A program made the translations under genes and the position numbers. The notes under the pieces are model-generated. The model saw only the letters and a program-made list of their open reading frames with translations, searched no databases and was not told the DNA's origin. From assembly GCA_020860645.1 (NCBI GenBank), contig JAJBTX010000122.1, forward strand, positions 1 to 43,663: a stretch of 43,663 bases of DNA. The letters are read 5' to 3'. Each line of letters starts with the position of its first letter. Position 1 is the first letter of the stretch. This DNA comes from Lachnospiraceae bacterium. GTDB taxonomy: Bacteria > Bacillota > Clostridia > Lachnospirales > Lachnospiraceae. Below, in pieces: positions 1-7,901 of the stretch.

Positions 1-323
1 TCCAGCCGAGCTGGCCGATCTACACCAGCACGAACGACTCCTGTCCGGCGCAGTACTTTGAGACTGCCGAGGTGAAGGGTTCCTTTATCGCCAATGGCAG
101 CGTCGTCGAGGGCACGGTCATTGACTCTGTCGTCGGCCGTGACTGCAAGATCAAGCCGGGCGCGGTGGTTCGCAATGCGGTGCTGCTGGACAATGTCACG
201 ATCGGAGAGGGCGTGCGCATCGAGGGCCAGGTTGTGGACAAGAACGCGCAGGTCATCCATATGAAGGAGGTCATCGCGGATCCCGAGCATCCGGGCTATA
301 TCAAGAGGAATGATGTAGTATAG
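1..323 (+). CDS. glgD: Glucose-1-phosphate adenylyltransferase regulatory subunit GlgD, C-terminal fragment
   Basis: The reading frame is open from base 3 and enters from outside the window; it ends in TAG at 321-323. About 106 residues are visible. They form a left-handed beta-helix-type tail with hexapeptide spacing, including the stretches GSVVEGTVIDSVVGRDCKI and GAVVRNAVLLDNVTIGEGV. This is the C-terminal domain of ADP-glucose pyrophosphorylase-like proteins, which make ADP-glucose for glycogen. The closing pattern with VIHMKEVIADPEHPGYIKRN resembles the GlgD subunit of Firmicutes rather than GlgC, but the catalytic half is not visible, so the GlgC/GlgD choice is an inference. A strong intrinsic terminator follows, so this is the last gene of its operon. 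Confidence 0.75.
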   Translation, partial: QPSWPIYTSTNDSCPAQYFETAEVKGSFIANGSVVEGTVIDSVVGRDCKIKPGAVVRNAVLLDNVTIGEGVRIEGQVVDKNAQVIHMKEVIADPEHPGYIKRNDVV

Positions 324-345
324 AAGAAAAACAGAGACTCTTAAG

Positions 346-380
346 GGGACTGACACAGATGGGCGTCAGTCCCTTTTTTT
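346..380 (+). terminator. Rho-independent terminator after glgD
   Basis: A perfect 9-bp stem (GGGACTGAC at 346-354, GTCAGTCCC at 365-373) with a 10-nt loop is followed by seven T residues. Confidence 0.9.
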
Positions 381-388
381 GGTGAAAT

Positions 389-554
389 AATTCAGGACAG
401 CAGGCCACAGACCGCCTTCTTCGAAGGCTATATGCCGCTTACGCGTTATATGTCTGAGGCTTGATGGGCGTTCCGCCCATCCCGAAATGGGAATACAGCC
501 TTTAGCAGGTAAACCTGCACAGTCTGTCTTTCCATTTCGATGCTGTTCTGAATT
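389..554. repeat. Closed multi-hairpin element of about 166 bp between glgD and parE
   Basis: The 321-bp gap holds no gene, but 389-554 is highly self-complementary. The outer arms AATTCAGGACAGCA (389-402) and TGCTGTTCTGAATT (541-554) pair over 14 bp with one G-T. Inside lie GCCTTC/GAAGGC (414-419/423-428), GATGGGCG/CGCCCATC (463-470/474-481), and CGAAATGG/CCATTTCG (483-490/532-539) enclosing GCAGGT/ACCTGC (505-510/513-518). It is either a MITE/REP-like element or a structured RNA. It lies between the glgD terminator and the parE promoter and belongs to neither. Confidence 0.6.
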
Positions 555-571
555 GTTGTAGGCAATTTTCA

Positions 572-601
572 TTGCCACATTTCCATATCTTGTGTTATAC
601 T
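572..601 (+). promoter_or_regulatory. Promoter of parE-parC
   Basis: TTGCCA (572-577), an 18-bp spacer and TATACT (596-601), with the extended -10 dinucleotide TG at 593-594. Transcription would start near 608, giving a leader of about 37 nt that contains the AGGTGAAGG ribosome site. Confidence 0.65.
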
Positions 602-644
602 GTGAAAATGTGGTACAAGATAGAAGGAAACAGGTGAAGGAAAT

Positions 645-2567
645 ATGGCTAAGACGAAAAGCTACGACGCGGACAGTATCGCCGTCCTGGAGGGACTCGA
701 GGCGGTGCGCAAGCGCCCGGGCATGTATATAGGAAGCGTCTCGACGAAAGGGCTGAACCATCTGATCTATGAGATCGTGGACAACTCTGTGGATGAGCAT
801 CTGGCGGGCTACTGTGATCGCATCGAGGTCTTCCTCGAAGCGGACGGTTCCTGCACGGTGTCGGATAATGGACGCGGAATCCCGGTGGGCATGCACGCGA
901 AGGGTATGTCGGCGGAACGCCTCGTGTTCACGACATTGCACGCGGGCGGAAAATTCGACGACTCCGTCTACAAGACGAGCGGCGGCCTGCACGGCGTGGG
1001 CTCCTCGGTTGTCAACGCGCTGTCGGCCTGGCTGGACGTCGAGGTCTCGCGGGAGGGCTATATTCACCATGATCGCTATGAGAAGGGTATCCCGGTGCTG
1101 GAGCTGAAAGATGGCCTTCTGCCGACGATCGGACGCACGAAGGAGACCGGGACGAAGATCCGCTTCCTGCCGGACGGCGAGATTTTCGAGAAGACCCGCT
1201 TCAAGGCCGAGGAGGTCAAGAGCCGGATGCACGAGACCGCTTATCTGAATCCGGAGCTCACGATTATTTTTGAGGACCGGCGCGGCGCGGAAGTGGAGCA
1301 TATCGAGTTCCACGAGCCGGAGGGGCTCAAGGGCTATGTAAAGGATCTTAACAGCAAGCAGGAGCCGCTGCACGACGTCGTCTATTTCAAGGGCGAGAGC
1401 GAGGGCATCACGGTCGAGGGCGCTTTCCAGTATATCAATGAATTTCATGAAAATGTGCTGGGCTTCTGCAACAACATTTTCAACGCGGAGGGAGGCACGC
1501 ACATCACCGGCTTCAAGACGGTGTTTACGACGGTCATCAATTCCTACGCGCGCGAGCTCGGCATTCTGAAGGAAAAGGATGTGAATTTCACCGGCGCGGA
1601 CGTGCGCAACGGCATGACCGCGGTGATCTCGATCAAGCATCCGGCGCCGCGCTTTGAGGGGCAGACGAAGACGAAGCTTGACAACCAGGACGCCTCGAAG
1701 GCCACCGCGAAGGTGACCGGTGAGGAGATCCAGCGTTATTTCGACCGCAATCTCGAGACCCTGAAGGCCGTGATCGGCTGTGCGGAAAAGGCAGCGAAGA
1801 TCCGGAAGACGGAGGAACGGGCGAAGACCAATCTTCTCACGAAGCAGAAATTTTCCTTTGATTCTAATGGAAAGCTCGCGAACTGTGAGAGCCGCGACGC
1901 CTCGAAGTGCGAGATCTTCATTGTCGAGGGCGACTCCGCCGGGGGCTCGGCGAAGACGGCCCGGAACCGCGCCTATCAGGCGATCCTGCCGATCCGCGGC
2001 AAGATTCTGAACGTTGAGAAGGCCAGCATCGACAAGGTGCTCGCGAATGCCGAGATCAAGACGATGATCTATGCCTTCGGCTGCGGCTTCTCGGAGGGCT
2101 ACGGCAATGATTTCGACATCACGAAGCTGCGCTATGACAAGATCATTATCATGGCCGACGCTGACGTGGACGGGGCGCATATCAGTACGCTTTTGCTGAC
2201 CCTGTTTTACCGCTTCATGCCGGAGCTGATCTATGAGGGGCATGTCTATATCGCGATGCCGCCGCTCTACAAGGCGATGCCGGCGCGCGGCAAGGAGGAA
2301 TACCTCTACGACGACAAGGCGCTCGAACGCTACCGGAAGAAGCACACCGGTCCTTTCACGCTGCAGCGCTACAAGGGCCTCGGCGAGATGGACGCAACGC
2401 AGCTCTGGGAGACGACGATGGACCCGGCGAGCCGGAGGCTGAAGCTCGTCGAAATCGAGGACGCGCGCCTGGCCTCCTCTGTGACGGAGATGCTCATGGG
2501 CAGCGAGGTGCCGCCGCGCAGAAAATTTATTTATGAGAACGCCGTAGAGGCGGAGCTGGACGTGTAG
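645..2567 (+). CDS. parE: DNA topoisomerase IV subunit B (type IIA topoisomerase ATPase subunit)
   Basis: This 640-residue protein is the ATPase/TOPRIM subunit of a type IIA topoisomerase, which passes one DNA duplex through another using ATP. The N-terminal GHKL ATPase has EIVDNSVDEHLAGY with the Mg-binding Asn, the N-box continuation DNGRGIP, and the glycine-rich lid GGLHGVGSSVVNALS. The transducer contains QTKTKLDN. The TOPRIM domain has EGDSAGG with catalytic Glu near residue 428, DADVDGAH near 505, and QRYKGLGEMDATQLWETTMD near the C-terminus. The ATG at 645 follows AGGTGAAGG. parC begins 10 nt downstream, so the two subunits are co-transcribed. Family membership is certain. ParE rather than GyrB is inferred from the partner, which lacks a GyrA box. 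Confidence 0.93.
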   Translation: MAKTKSYDADSIAVLEGLEAVRKRPGMYIGSVSTKGLNHLIYEIVDNSVDEHLAGYCDRIEVFLEADGSCTVSDNGRGIPVGMHAKGMSAERLVFTTLHAGGKFDDSVYKTSGGLHGVGSSVVNALSAWLDVEVSREGYIHHDRYEKGIPVLELKDGLLPTIGRTKETGTKIRFLPDGEIFEKTRFKAEEVKSRMHETAYLNPELTIIFEDRRGAEVEHIEFHEPEGLKGYVKDLNSKQEPLHDVVYFKGESEGITVEGAFQYINEFHENVLGFCNNIFNAEGGTHITGFKTVFTTVINSYARELGILKEKDVNFTGADVRNGMTAVISIKHPAPRFEGQTKTKLDNQDASKATAKVTGEEIQRYFDRNLETLKAVIGCAEKAAKIRKTEERAKTNLLTKQKFSFDSNGKLANCESRDASKCEIFIVEGDSAGGSAKTARNRAYQAILPIRGKILNVEKASIDKVLANAEIKTMIYAFGCGFSEGYGNDFDITKLRYDKIIIMADADVDGAHISTLLLTLFYRFMPELIYEGHVYIAMPPLYKAMPARGKEEYLYDDKALERYRKKHTGPFTLQRYKGLGEMDATQLWETTMDPASRRLKLVEIEDARLASSVTEMLMGSEVPPRRKFIYENAVEAELDV

Positions 2568-2577
2568 GAGGCCTGTC

Positions 2578-4818
2578 ATGAGTGAAGAGATGATTATCAA
2601 AACGGAATATTCCGATATTATGCAGAAGTCCTACATCGACTACGCGATGAGCGTCATCGTGGCGCGCGCGCTGCCGGATGTGCGCGACGGCTTAAAGCCC
2701 GTACAGCGCCGGACGCTCTACGATATGCACGAGCTCGGCATTCGCAGCGACCGTCCTTACCGCAAGTGCGCGCGTATCGTCGGCGATACGATGGGTAAAT
2801 ATCACCCGCACGGCGACAGTTCGATCTACGAGGCGCTCGTCGTGATGAGCCAGGACTTCAAGAAGGGACTGCCGCTCGTCGACGGCCATGGAAACTTCGG
2901 TTCGATCGAGGGGGACGGCGCTGCCGCGATGCGTTACACGGAGGCGCGCCTTGAGAAGGTCACGGAGGAGGCACTGCTCGCCGATCTTGACAAGGATATC
3001 GTGGACTTCATGCCGAATTTCGACGAGACGGAGCGGGAACCTTCGGTTCTTCCGGCGCGCATCCCGAACCTTCTGATCAACGGCGCGGAGGGCATCGCGG
3101 TCGGCATGTCCACGAGTATTCCGCCGCACAATCTGGGTGAGACGATCGACGCGATGAAGGCCTATATGAAAAATCCGCAGATGACGACGGAGGAGCTGCT
3201 TGCGATTATGCCGGGACCGGATTTCCCGACCGGGGGTATCGTGGTCAATAAGGATGAATTAACAGAGATTTACAAAACGGGCGTCGGCAAGATCAAGATC
3301 CGCGGGCGCGTGGAGGTCGAGAAGCTCAAAGGCGGACGGCAGCAGCTCGTCATCACGGAGATCCCCTATACGATGATCGGTGCGAATATCGGGAAATTCC
3401 TGAACGATATCGGCACGCTTGTCGAGACGAAGAAGACGACGGACATCGTCGACATCACGAACCAGTCCTCGAAGGAGGGTATCCGCATCGTGCTGGAGCT
3501 GAAAAAAGGCGCGGATACGGAGCAGCTCACAAACCTTCTTTATAAAAAGACCCGCCTGGAGGATACCTTCGGTGTGAACATGCTCGCGGTCGCGGACGGG
3601 AGGCCGGAGACGCTGAGCCTGAAGCAGGTATTCGAGCATGTCGTCGATTTTCAGTTTGAGCTCAACACAAGGAAATACCAGACGCTGCTGAATAAGGAGC
3701 TCGACAAGAAGGAGATCCAGGAGGGCCTCATCAAGGCCTGCGACGTGATCGACCTGATTATCGAGGTGCTGCGCGGCAGCAGGGATCTCAAGATGGCGAA
3801 GGCCTGTCTGATGAACGGCGCTACGGAGGGCATCCGCTTCAAGTCCGCGGCCTCGAAGAAGCAGGCCGCACAGCTGAATTTCACGGAGCGTCAGGCGACG
3901 GCGATCCTCGAGATGCGGCTCTACCGCCTGATCGGTCTGGAGATTGAGGCGCTGATGAAGGAGCATGACACGACGATGAAGAATATCGCGCGCTACTCCG
4001 ACATTTTAAATAATTACGACGAGATGGCGAAGGTTATTATTGATGATCTGAACCGCTATAAAAAGGCCTACGCCGTCCCGCGCAGGACCTCGATTGAGAA
4101 TGCGGCGGAGGCCGTCTATGTGGAGAAAAAGATCGAGGAGGCGCCGGTCGTCTTCCTGATGGACCGCTTCGGTTACTGCCGCACGATGGACGAGACGATC
4201 TACGAACGCAACCGGGAGGCTGCCGACGTGGAGAGCCGCTATGTCTTCCGCTGCCTGAATACGGGACGCATCTGCGTCTTCACCGAGACGGGAAAGATGT
4301 ATACGGCGAAGGTACTCGATCTGCCCTTCGGAAAATTCCGTGACAAGGCGGTGCCGATCGACAATTTCAGCAATTACGACAGCGCGCAGGAGCGGATCGT
4401 CTTCGTCTGCGCGATGGAGGAGCTTTTGAAGGGAAGCCTTCTCTTCGTCACGAAGAATGGCATGTGCAAGGCGGTCAGCGGCTATGAGTACGACGTGCGC
4501 ACGCGCACGAGCATGGCGACGAAGCTGAACGAGGGCGACGAAGTGATTTACATGAGCCTGATCACGGAGAAGATGCAGCTTGTCCTGCGTTCTGCGGACG
4601 GCTATTTCCTGCGCTTCCCGGTGACAGAGGTTCCTGAGAAGAAGAAGGCGGCGATCGGTGTACGCGCGATGAAACTTGCCGCAAAGGATCACATTGAAGA
4701 GGTCTGTCCCTTCCATCCGGGGACGGAGCAGACGATTACCTATAAGGAAAAGGAAATTCCCTTAAGCCGTGTGAAGGCCGGGAGCCGCGACCAGAAGGGA
4801 ACGAAGCTGCGGGTATAA
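2578..4818 (+). CDS. parC: DNA topoisomerase IV subunit A (DNA cleavage-reunion subunit)
   Basis: The partner of the upstream ATPase subunit; 746 residues. The breakage-reunion domain has the N-terminal [20 protein letters not shown] block, the helix [15 protein letters not shown] and the active-site tyrosine in [10 protein letters not shown] (Tyr120), which forms the covalent bond to DNA. A coiled-coil and gate region follows, then a beta-pinwheel C-terminal domain. No GyrA box (QRRGGKG-type) is visible, which favours ParC over GyrA. Positions matching the quinolone-contact residues are Ser81 and Glu85, the usual unmutated ParC pair. The ribosome site AGGAGG overlaps the parE stop codon, so translation is probably coupled. 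Confidence 0.92.
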   Translation: MSEEMIIKTEYSDIMQKSYIDYAMSVIVARALPDVRDGLKPVQRRTLYDMHELGIRSDRPYRKCARIVGDTMGKYHPHGDSSIYEALVVMSQDFKKGLPLVDGHGNFGSIEGDGAAAMRYTEARLEKVTEEALLADLDKDIVDFMPNFDETEREPSVLPARIPNLLINGAEGIAVGMSTSIPPHNLGETIDAMKAYMKNPQMTTEELLAIMPGPDFPTGGIVVNKDELTEIYKTGVGKIKIRGRVEVEKLKGGRQQLVITEIPYTMIGANIGKFLNDIGTLVETKKTTDIVDITNQSSKEGIRIVLELKKGADTEQLTNLLYKKTRLEDTFGVNMLAVADGRPETLSLKQVFEHVVDFQFELNTRKYQTLLNKELDKKEIQEGLIKACDVIDLIIEVLRGSRDLKMAKACLMNGATEGIRFKSAASKKQAAQLNFTERQATAILEMRLYRLIGLEIEALMKEHDTTMKNIARYSDILNNYDEMAKVIIDDLNRYKKAYAVPRRTSIENAAEAVYVEKKIEEAPVVFLMDRFGYCRTMDETIYERNREAADVESRYVFRCLNTGRICVFTETGKMYTAKVLDLPFGKFRDKAVPIDNFSNYDSAQERIVFVCAMEELLKGSLLFVTKNGMCKAVSGYEYDVRTRTSMATKLNEGDEVIYMSLITEKMQLVLRSADGYFLRFPVTEVPEKKKAAIGVRAMKLAAKDHIEEVCPFHPGTEQTITYKEKEIPLSRVKAGSRDQKGTKLRV

Positions 4819-4902
4819 AAAATCTTGATTACGTGTAAAAATAGCTGTTGAAAAATCTTGATTACGTGTTAAACTAAAGACAGAAAAATCTTGATTTCGT
4901 GA
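4818..4902 (+). repeat. Three 19-bp direct repeats at 33-bp pitch
   Basis: AAAAATCTTGATTACGTGT occurs at 4818-4836 and 4851-4869, and AAAAATCTTGATTTCGTGA at 4884-4902; start-to-start distance is exactly 33 bp both times. Each copy contains the small dyad AATC-TT-GATT. Copy 1 overlaps the parC stop, copy 2 lies between the proposed -35 and -10, and copy 3 lies just before the ribosome site of the ATPase gene. That placement suggests an operator rather than a neutral repeat. Confidence 0.85.
4848..4875 (+). promoter_or_regulatory. Repeat-overlapped promoter of the DUF4143-type ATPase
   Basis: TTGAAA (4848-4853), a 16-bp spacer and TAAACT (4870-4875). The spacer is almost wholly occupied by the second 19-bp repeat. 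A protein bound there would be expected to block or modulate RNA polymerase. Confidence 0.5.
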
Positions 4903-4917
4903 ATGGAGAGGCACGTG

Positions 4918-6270
4918 ATGAAAAGAAAGCTGTATGCCAGATTGTCTGAATGGAAGCGGGACGGGGCGGGAAGGACGGTTCTGCTGATTGACGGCGCGCG
5001 CCGTGTTGGGAAAAGCTACATTGCGGAGGAGTTTGCAAGGGCGGAGTATAAAAGCTACATTCTGGTGGATTTCAATCGAATCGGGGACGATGTGAAAAGT
5101 CTGTTCGTCGATTACCTGAACGATCTGGATATGCTTTTCCTTCGTCTTTCAGCCTACTATAATGTGAAGCTTTATGAGCGGGAGTCGCTGATTGTTTTTG
5201 ACGAGATCCAGCTTTTTCCCCGTGCGCGCGCCGCTCTCAAATATCTTGTGGCGGACGGACGATTTGATTATATGGAGACAGGTTCTCTGATGTCCATTCG
5301 AAGAAATGTGCAGGATATTGTGATCCCGTCGGAAGAGCGGCATATTTATATGTACCCGATGGATTTCGAGGAATTTCTCTGGGCGTTGGGAAATGAGACG
5401 TTTATGGGTATGGCGGCAGGCTGCTTTGCGTCGGGAAAGCCGATGGGGCAGGCTATGCATAGAAAGGCGATGGATTTGTTTCGCCAGTATCTGATTGTGG
5501 GCGGAATGCCGCAGGCGGTACAGGAATATGTCGACACGCACGATTTTGACAGAGTGGATCAGGTAAAAAGGGACATTCTCACCCTTTATCGCGCAGATAT
5601 TGTGAAACACGCGCAGGGATATGAGATGAAGGTCGAGAGTATTTTCGACGAAATTCCGGCGCAGCTTCAGAAGCATGAAAAGAAATTCCGCTTGTCTTCG
5701 CTGAAAAAGGACGCGCGCCTTCGGGATTATGAGGATGCGCTTTTCTGGCTGAATGACGCCATGATCGTGAATATCTGCTACAATTCGACAGCACCGGATA
5801 TTGGGTTGAAGCTGAATCGGGAGCGGGTGACGCTCAAATGCTATATGGCGGATACAGGACTCCTGATCAGCCATGCTTTTGATGAAAATGGGATCGTGAG
5901 CGCGGAAATATACAAAAAACTGCTGTTTGACAAACTGGAAGTGAATAAGGGCATGCTCGTCGAGAATATTGTGGCGCAGATGCTGACCGCCGCCGGGCAT
6001 AAGCTGTATTTTTATTCGAATTCTTCGAGAGCGGCCAGCGCTTCCCGCATGGAGATCGATTTTCTGATTGCGAAAAACAAAATCAGCAGTCGGCACAATA
6101 TTTCGCCGATCGAAGTAAAGTCGGGCAAAAATTACACGCTCAGCTCACTGAGAAAATTTAAAGACAAGTATGGAGAACAGCTTTATATTCCCTATGTACT
6201 GCACGACGGCGATTTGAAAGAGGAGGACGGTATCCGCTATCTGCCGCTTTACATGACGCCGTTGCTATGA
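4918..6270 (+). CDS. AAA-type ATP-binding protein with C-terminal DUF4143 (PD-(D/E)XK-like) domain
   Basis: 450 residues. The N-terminal AAA domain has a Walker A motif GARRVGKS (about residues 26-33) and a Walker B motif LIVFDEIQLF near residue 95. A helical middle region includes a probable winged-helix part. The C-terminal region has EIDFLIAK followed by ISPIEVKSGKNY, the Asp...Glu-X-Lys layout of nuclease-like folds typical of the AAA_14/DUF4143 family. Such proteins are abundant in Clostridia and Bacteroidetes and their cellular role is not established. The start at 4918 is chosen because GGAGAGG lies at the right distance; an ATG at 4903 falls inside the third repeat and has no ribosome site. 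The gene is monocistronic and its own promoter carries operator-like repeats, so autoregulation is possible (inference). Confidence 0.85.
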   Translation: MKRKLYARLSEWKRDGAGRTVLLIDGARRVGKSYIAEEFARAEYKSYILVDFNRIGDDVKSLFVDYLNDLDMLFLRLSAYYNVKLYERESLIVFDEIQLFPRARAALKYLVADGRFDYMETGSLMSIRRNVQDIVIPSEERHIYMYPMDFEEFLWALGNETFMGMAAGCFASGKPMGQAMHRKAMDLFRQYLIVGGMPQAVQEYVDTHDFDRVDQVKRDILTLYRADIVKHAQGYEMKVESIFDEIPAQLQKHEKKFRLSSLKKDARLRDYEDALFWLNDAMIVNICYNSTAPDIGLKLNRERVTLKCYMADTGLLISHAFDENGIVSAEIYKKLLFDKLEVNKGMLVENIVAQMLTAAGHKLYFYSNSSRAASASRMEIDFLIAKNKISSRHNISPIEVKSGKNYTLSSLRKFKDKYGEQLYIPYVLHDGDLKEEDGIRYLPLYMTPLL

Positions 6271-6471
6271 CTGTCTGAATTTTAAATGAAACTGAAACAG
6301 CATAATTATCTGAAAGTCGTTGTTTTGCCAAAGAATTTTTCTGATGGAAACAATGGCTTTTTGCGTGTTTGGACCCTTTAAAAAAAATTAAGAAGATTTT
6401 ACGCGAGTGTTGTAGTAAAATGATTATAATCAACGTTTTAATAGATGTAAACGAGTTTACGGAGGATAAAC
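6271..6471 (+). promoter_or_regulatory. A+T-rich leader of the sigma-factor operon, with a 14-bp dyad before the ribosome site
   Basis: No gene is seen here. A perfect -10 TATAAT stands at 6425-6430, but no convincing sigma-A -35 lies 16-18 bp upstream, so the operon may use another sigma factor, possibly its own product. The perfect inverted repeat GTAAAC-GA-GTTTAC (6447-6460) directly precedes the GGAGG ribosome site (6461-6465) and could be an operator or a small hairpin affecting initiation. Confidence 0.45.
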
Positions 6472-7023
6472 ATGTTCTTATTTCTCGCGCTCCTGGACAG
6501 CCCCGGTGAGCAGGAAAAATTTGCGGAGATTTACAATCAGTACCGCCATTTCATGTGGTACGTCGCGAATCAGCGTCTGAAGGACGAGCATCTGGCAGAG
6601 GATGCGGTGCAGGAGGCCTTTCTCGCGCTCACGCGCCATCTTGACAAGGTGGAGGACGTGCACAGCGCGAGGACTCGTAATTTCCTCGCAACGATCGTCC
6701 GCAGCAAGGCGGCGGATATCCTGCGCAAAAGTCGGCCCGAGGAGGAGCTGACGGAGCAGGCGGAGCGCGGCGACGGGGCGGGCGACATGTTGGAGCAGTA
6801 TCTGAAAAAGGAGCAGTACAACGCGCTGGTCGCCTGCGTGCTGGAGCTCGACGACAGCTACCGGGTCGTCTTCGAGTACAAGTACATATACCGCATGACG
6901 GACAAGGAGATCGGGGATATCCTCGGCATCTCCGCGAAAAACGTGAATGTGCGCTGCTTCCGCGCGAGAAAAAAGCTTCAGGAAATGCTGCGAAAGGAGG
7001 CGGGGCGCTATGAAAAAGCATAA
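6472..7023 (+). CDS. ECF-type RNA polymerase sigma factor (sigma-70 family)
   Basis: 183 residues with a two-domain ECF layout. Region 2 is near residues 15-85 (FAEIYNQYRHFMWYVANQRL, then AEDAVQEAFLALTRHL, the -10 recognition and core-binding helices). Region 4 is near residues 125-175 (YRVVFEYKYIYRMTDKEIGD and ISAKNVNVRCFRARKKLQ, the -35 helix-turn-helix). No region 1 or 3 is present. The ATG at 6472 follows GGAGGATAAAC. The next gene starts 14 nt before this one ends, the usual coupling of an ECF sigma factor with its membrane-bound regulator. Target genes cannot be told from the sequence; the downstream DUF4349 lipoprotein is a plausible one. Confidence 0.9.
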   Translation: MFLFLALLDSPGEQEKFAEIYNQYRHFMWYVANQRLKDEHLAEDAVQEAFLALTRHLDKVEDVHSARTRNFLATIVRSKAADILRKSRPEEELTEQAERGDGAGDMLEQYLKKEQYNALVACVLELDDSYRVVFEYKYIYRMTDKEIGDILGISAKNVNVRCFRARKKLQEMLRKEAGRYEKA

Positions 7024-7858
7024 TACGCTCACGGATGGGGAGCAGCTCCTCGCGCGCGTCCTGGAGGAGTGTCTGGAGGAGGACTTAAGCTTCGTGCCGC
7101 CGGAGCGTGAGATCGCGAGAAAACACCGCTTTTCACAGGAGTTTGAGGACGCTATGTCCGAGCTCATCGAGGACGAGGAGGAAGAAGATGAAGAGGAAGA
7201 GGCGATCCGAAGACATTTCCGGCCACGCTTTGGGGAACTGGCGGCGGTCATCCTGGTCTTCTTTGTCTGCGGCGCGGTGGCCCTGTCGCTGACGGGCAGC
7301 TTTTTCTCAGCCTCGACTTCGTCCGACATGGCTGTGGCGGAGACAACGGAGGAAACGGAGGAAGCGGCGTCCGCGGAAACCTGGGATATGGAAGAGGCCG
7401 AGGAGGAAACCTCCGGCACCGACGCCGGTGAGGAAAGCAGCGAGGAGACTGCAGCGGGCAGTATGGCGGAGTACGGCGGGGAGCTGATCGACGAGGCGGC
7501 GGAACAGGAGCTTAACTCTTCGCTGGACGGGCTGACGCTCGAACTGGCTTATCCGGACGCGGAGGGCGGCAACACGACCGTCGGCTATTCGCTCGAAAAT
7601 TCCGGGGAGAAGACGCTCAGTTATGTCAGCCTCTTCGATCTGGAGGTGTATCTCAATGGCCTCTGGTATACGGTTCCCTATATCGGAGAGGAGACAAGGG
7701 ACTGGGCCTCGATGGGGAGCGGTATGGTGCTGGACGGCGCGCTGGATTTGAGCGCCTGGACGCTCGACGGCGAGGCACATCAGTACCGGCTGGCGCTGCA
7801 GCTTGCGGACGGCCGGATCGGCGCGGAGTTTACCTTTGAGGAGGCAGTCTTGGAGTGA
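7010..7858 (+). CDS. Probable anti-sigma factor: acidic single-pass membrane protein
   Basis: 282 residues. The cytoplasmic N-terminal part (about 1-75) is charged and ends in a Glu/Asp-rich run. One membrane helix follows (about 75-97, LAAVILVFFVCGAVALSLTG). After it come a long Thr/Glu/Ala-rich low-complexity stalk and a C-terminal beta-rich domain (LTLELAYP through RLALQLADG) resembling bacterial Ig-like folds. The start at 7010 follows AAGGAGG; the gene overlaps the sigma gene by 14 nt. An anti-sigma role is inferred from position and topology; no known anti-sigma domain such as a zinc-binding HxxxCxxC motif is visible. Confidence 0.6.
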   Translation: MKKHNTLTDGEQLLARVLEECLEEDLSFVPPEREIARKHRFSQEFEDAMSELIEDEEEEDEEEEAIRRHFRPRFGELAAVILVFFVCGAVALSLTGSFFSASTSSDMAVAETTEETEEAASAETWDMEEAEEETSGTDAGEESSEETAAGSMAEYGGELIDEAAEQELNSSLDGLTLELAYPDAEGGNTTVGYSLENSGEKTLSYVSLFDLEVYLNGLWYTVPYIGEETRDWASMGSGMVLDGALDLSAWTLDGEAHQYRLALQLADGRIGAEFTFEEAVLE

Positions 7859-7901
7859 GAATCGCGGGGCACAAGGGACCCCGAAAATGGGAGGAGAGCA
7901 T

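Noticed and set aside
366-2600. A 744-codon open frame on the - strand opposite parE
   Set aside because: It is a shadow of a high-GC gene: parE shows every family motif, while the opposite frame gives an Arg/Leu-rich product without domains.
2815-2835. Quinolone-resistance changes in parC
   Set aside because: The residues at the two key sites are Ser81 and Glu85, the usual unmutated pair.
645-4818. DNA gyrase (gyrB-gyrA) rather than topoisomerase IV
   Set aside because: The A subunit has no visible GyrA box and is short for GyrA; still, only a tree with the genome's other pair would settle it fully.
4818-4902. CRISPR-like spacing of repeats (also 17900-17951)
   Set aside because: Only two or three 19-bp units with 14-bp gaps overlying promoters, and no cas genes; the spacer size is far too short.
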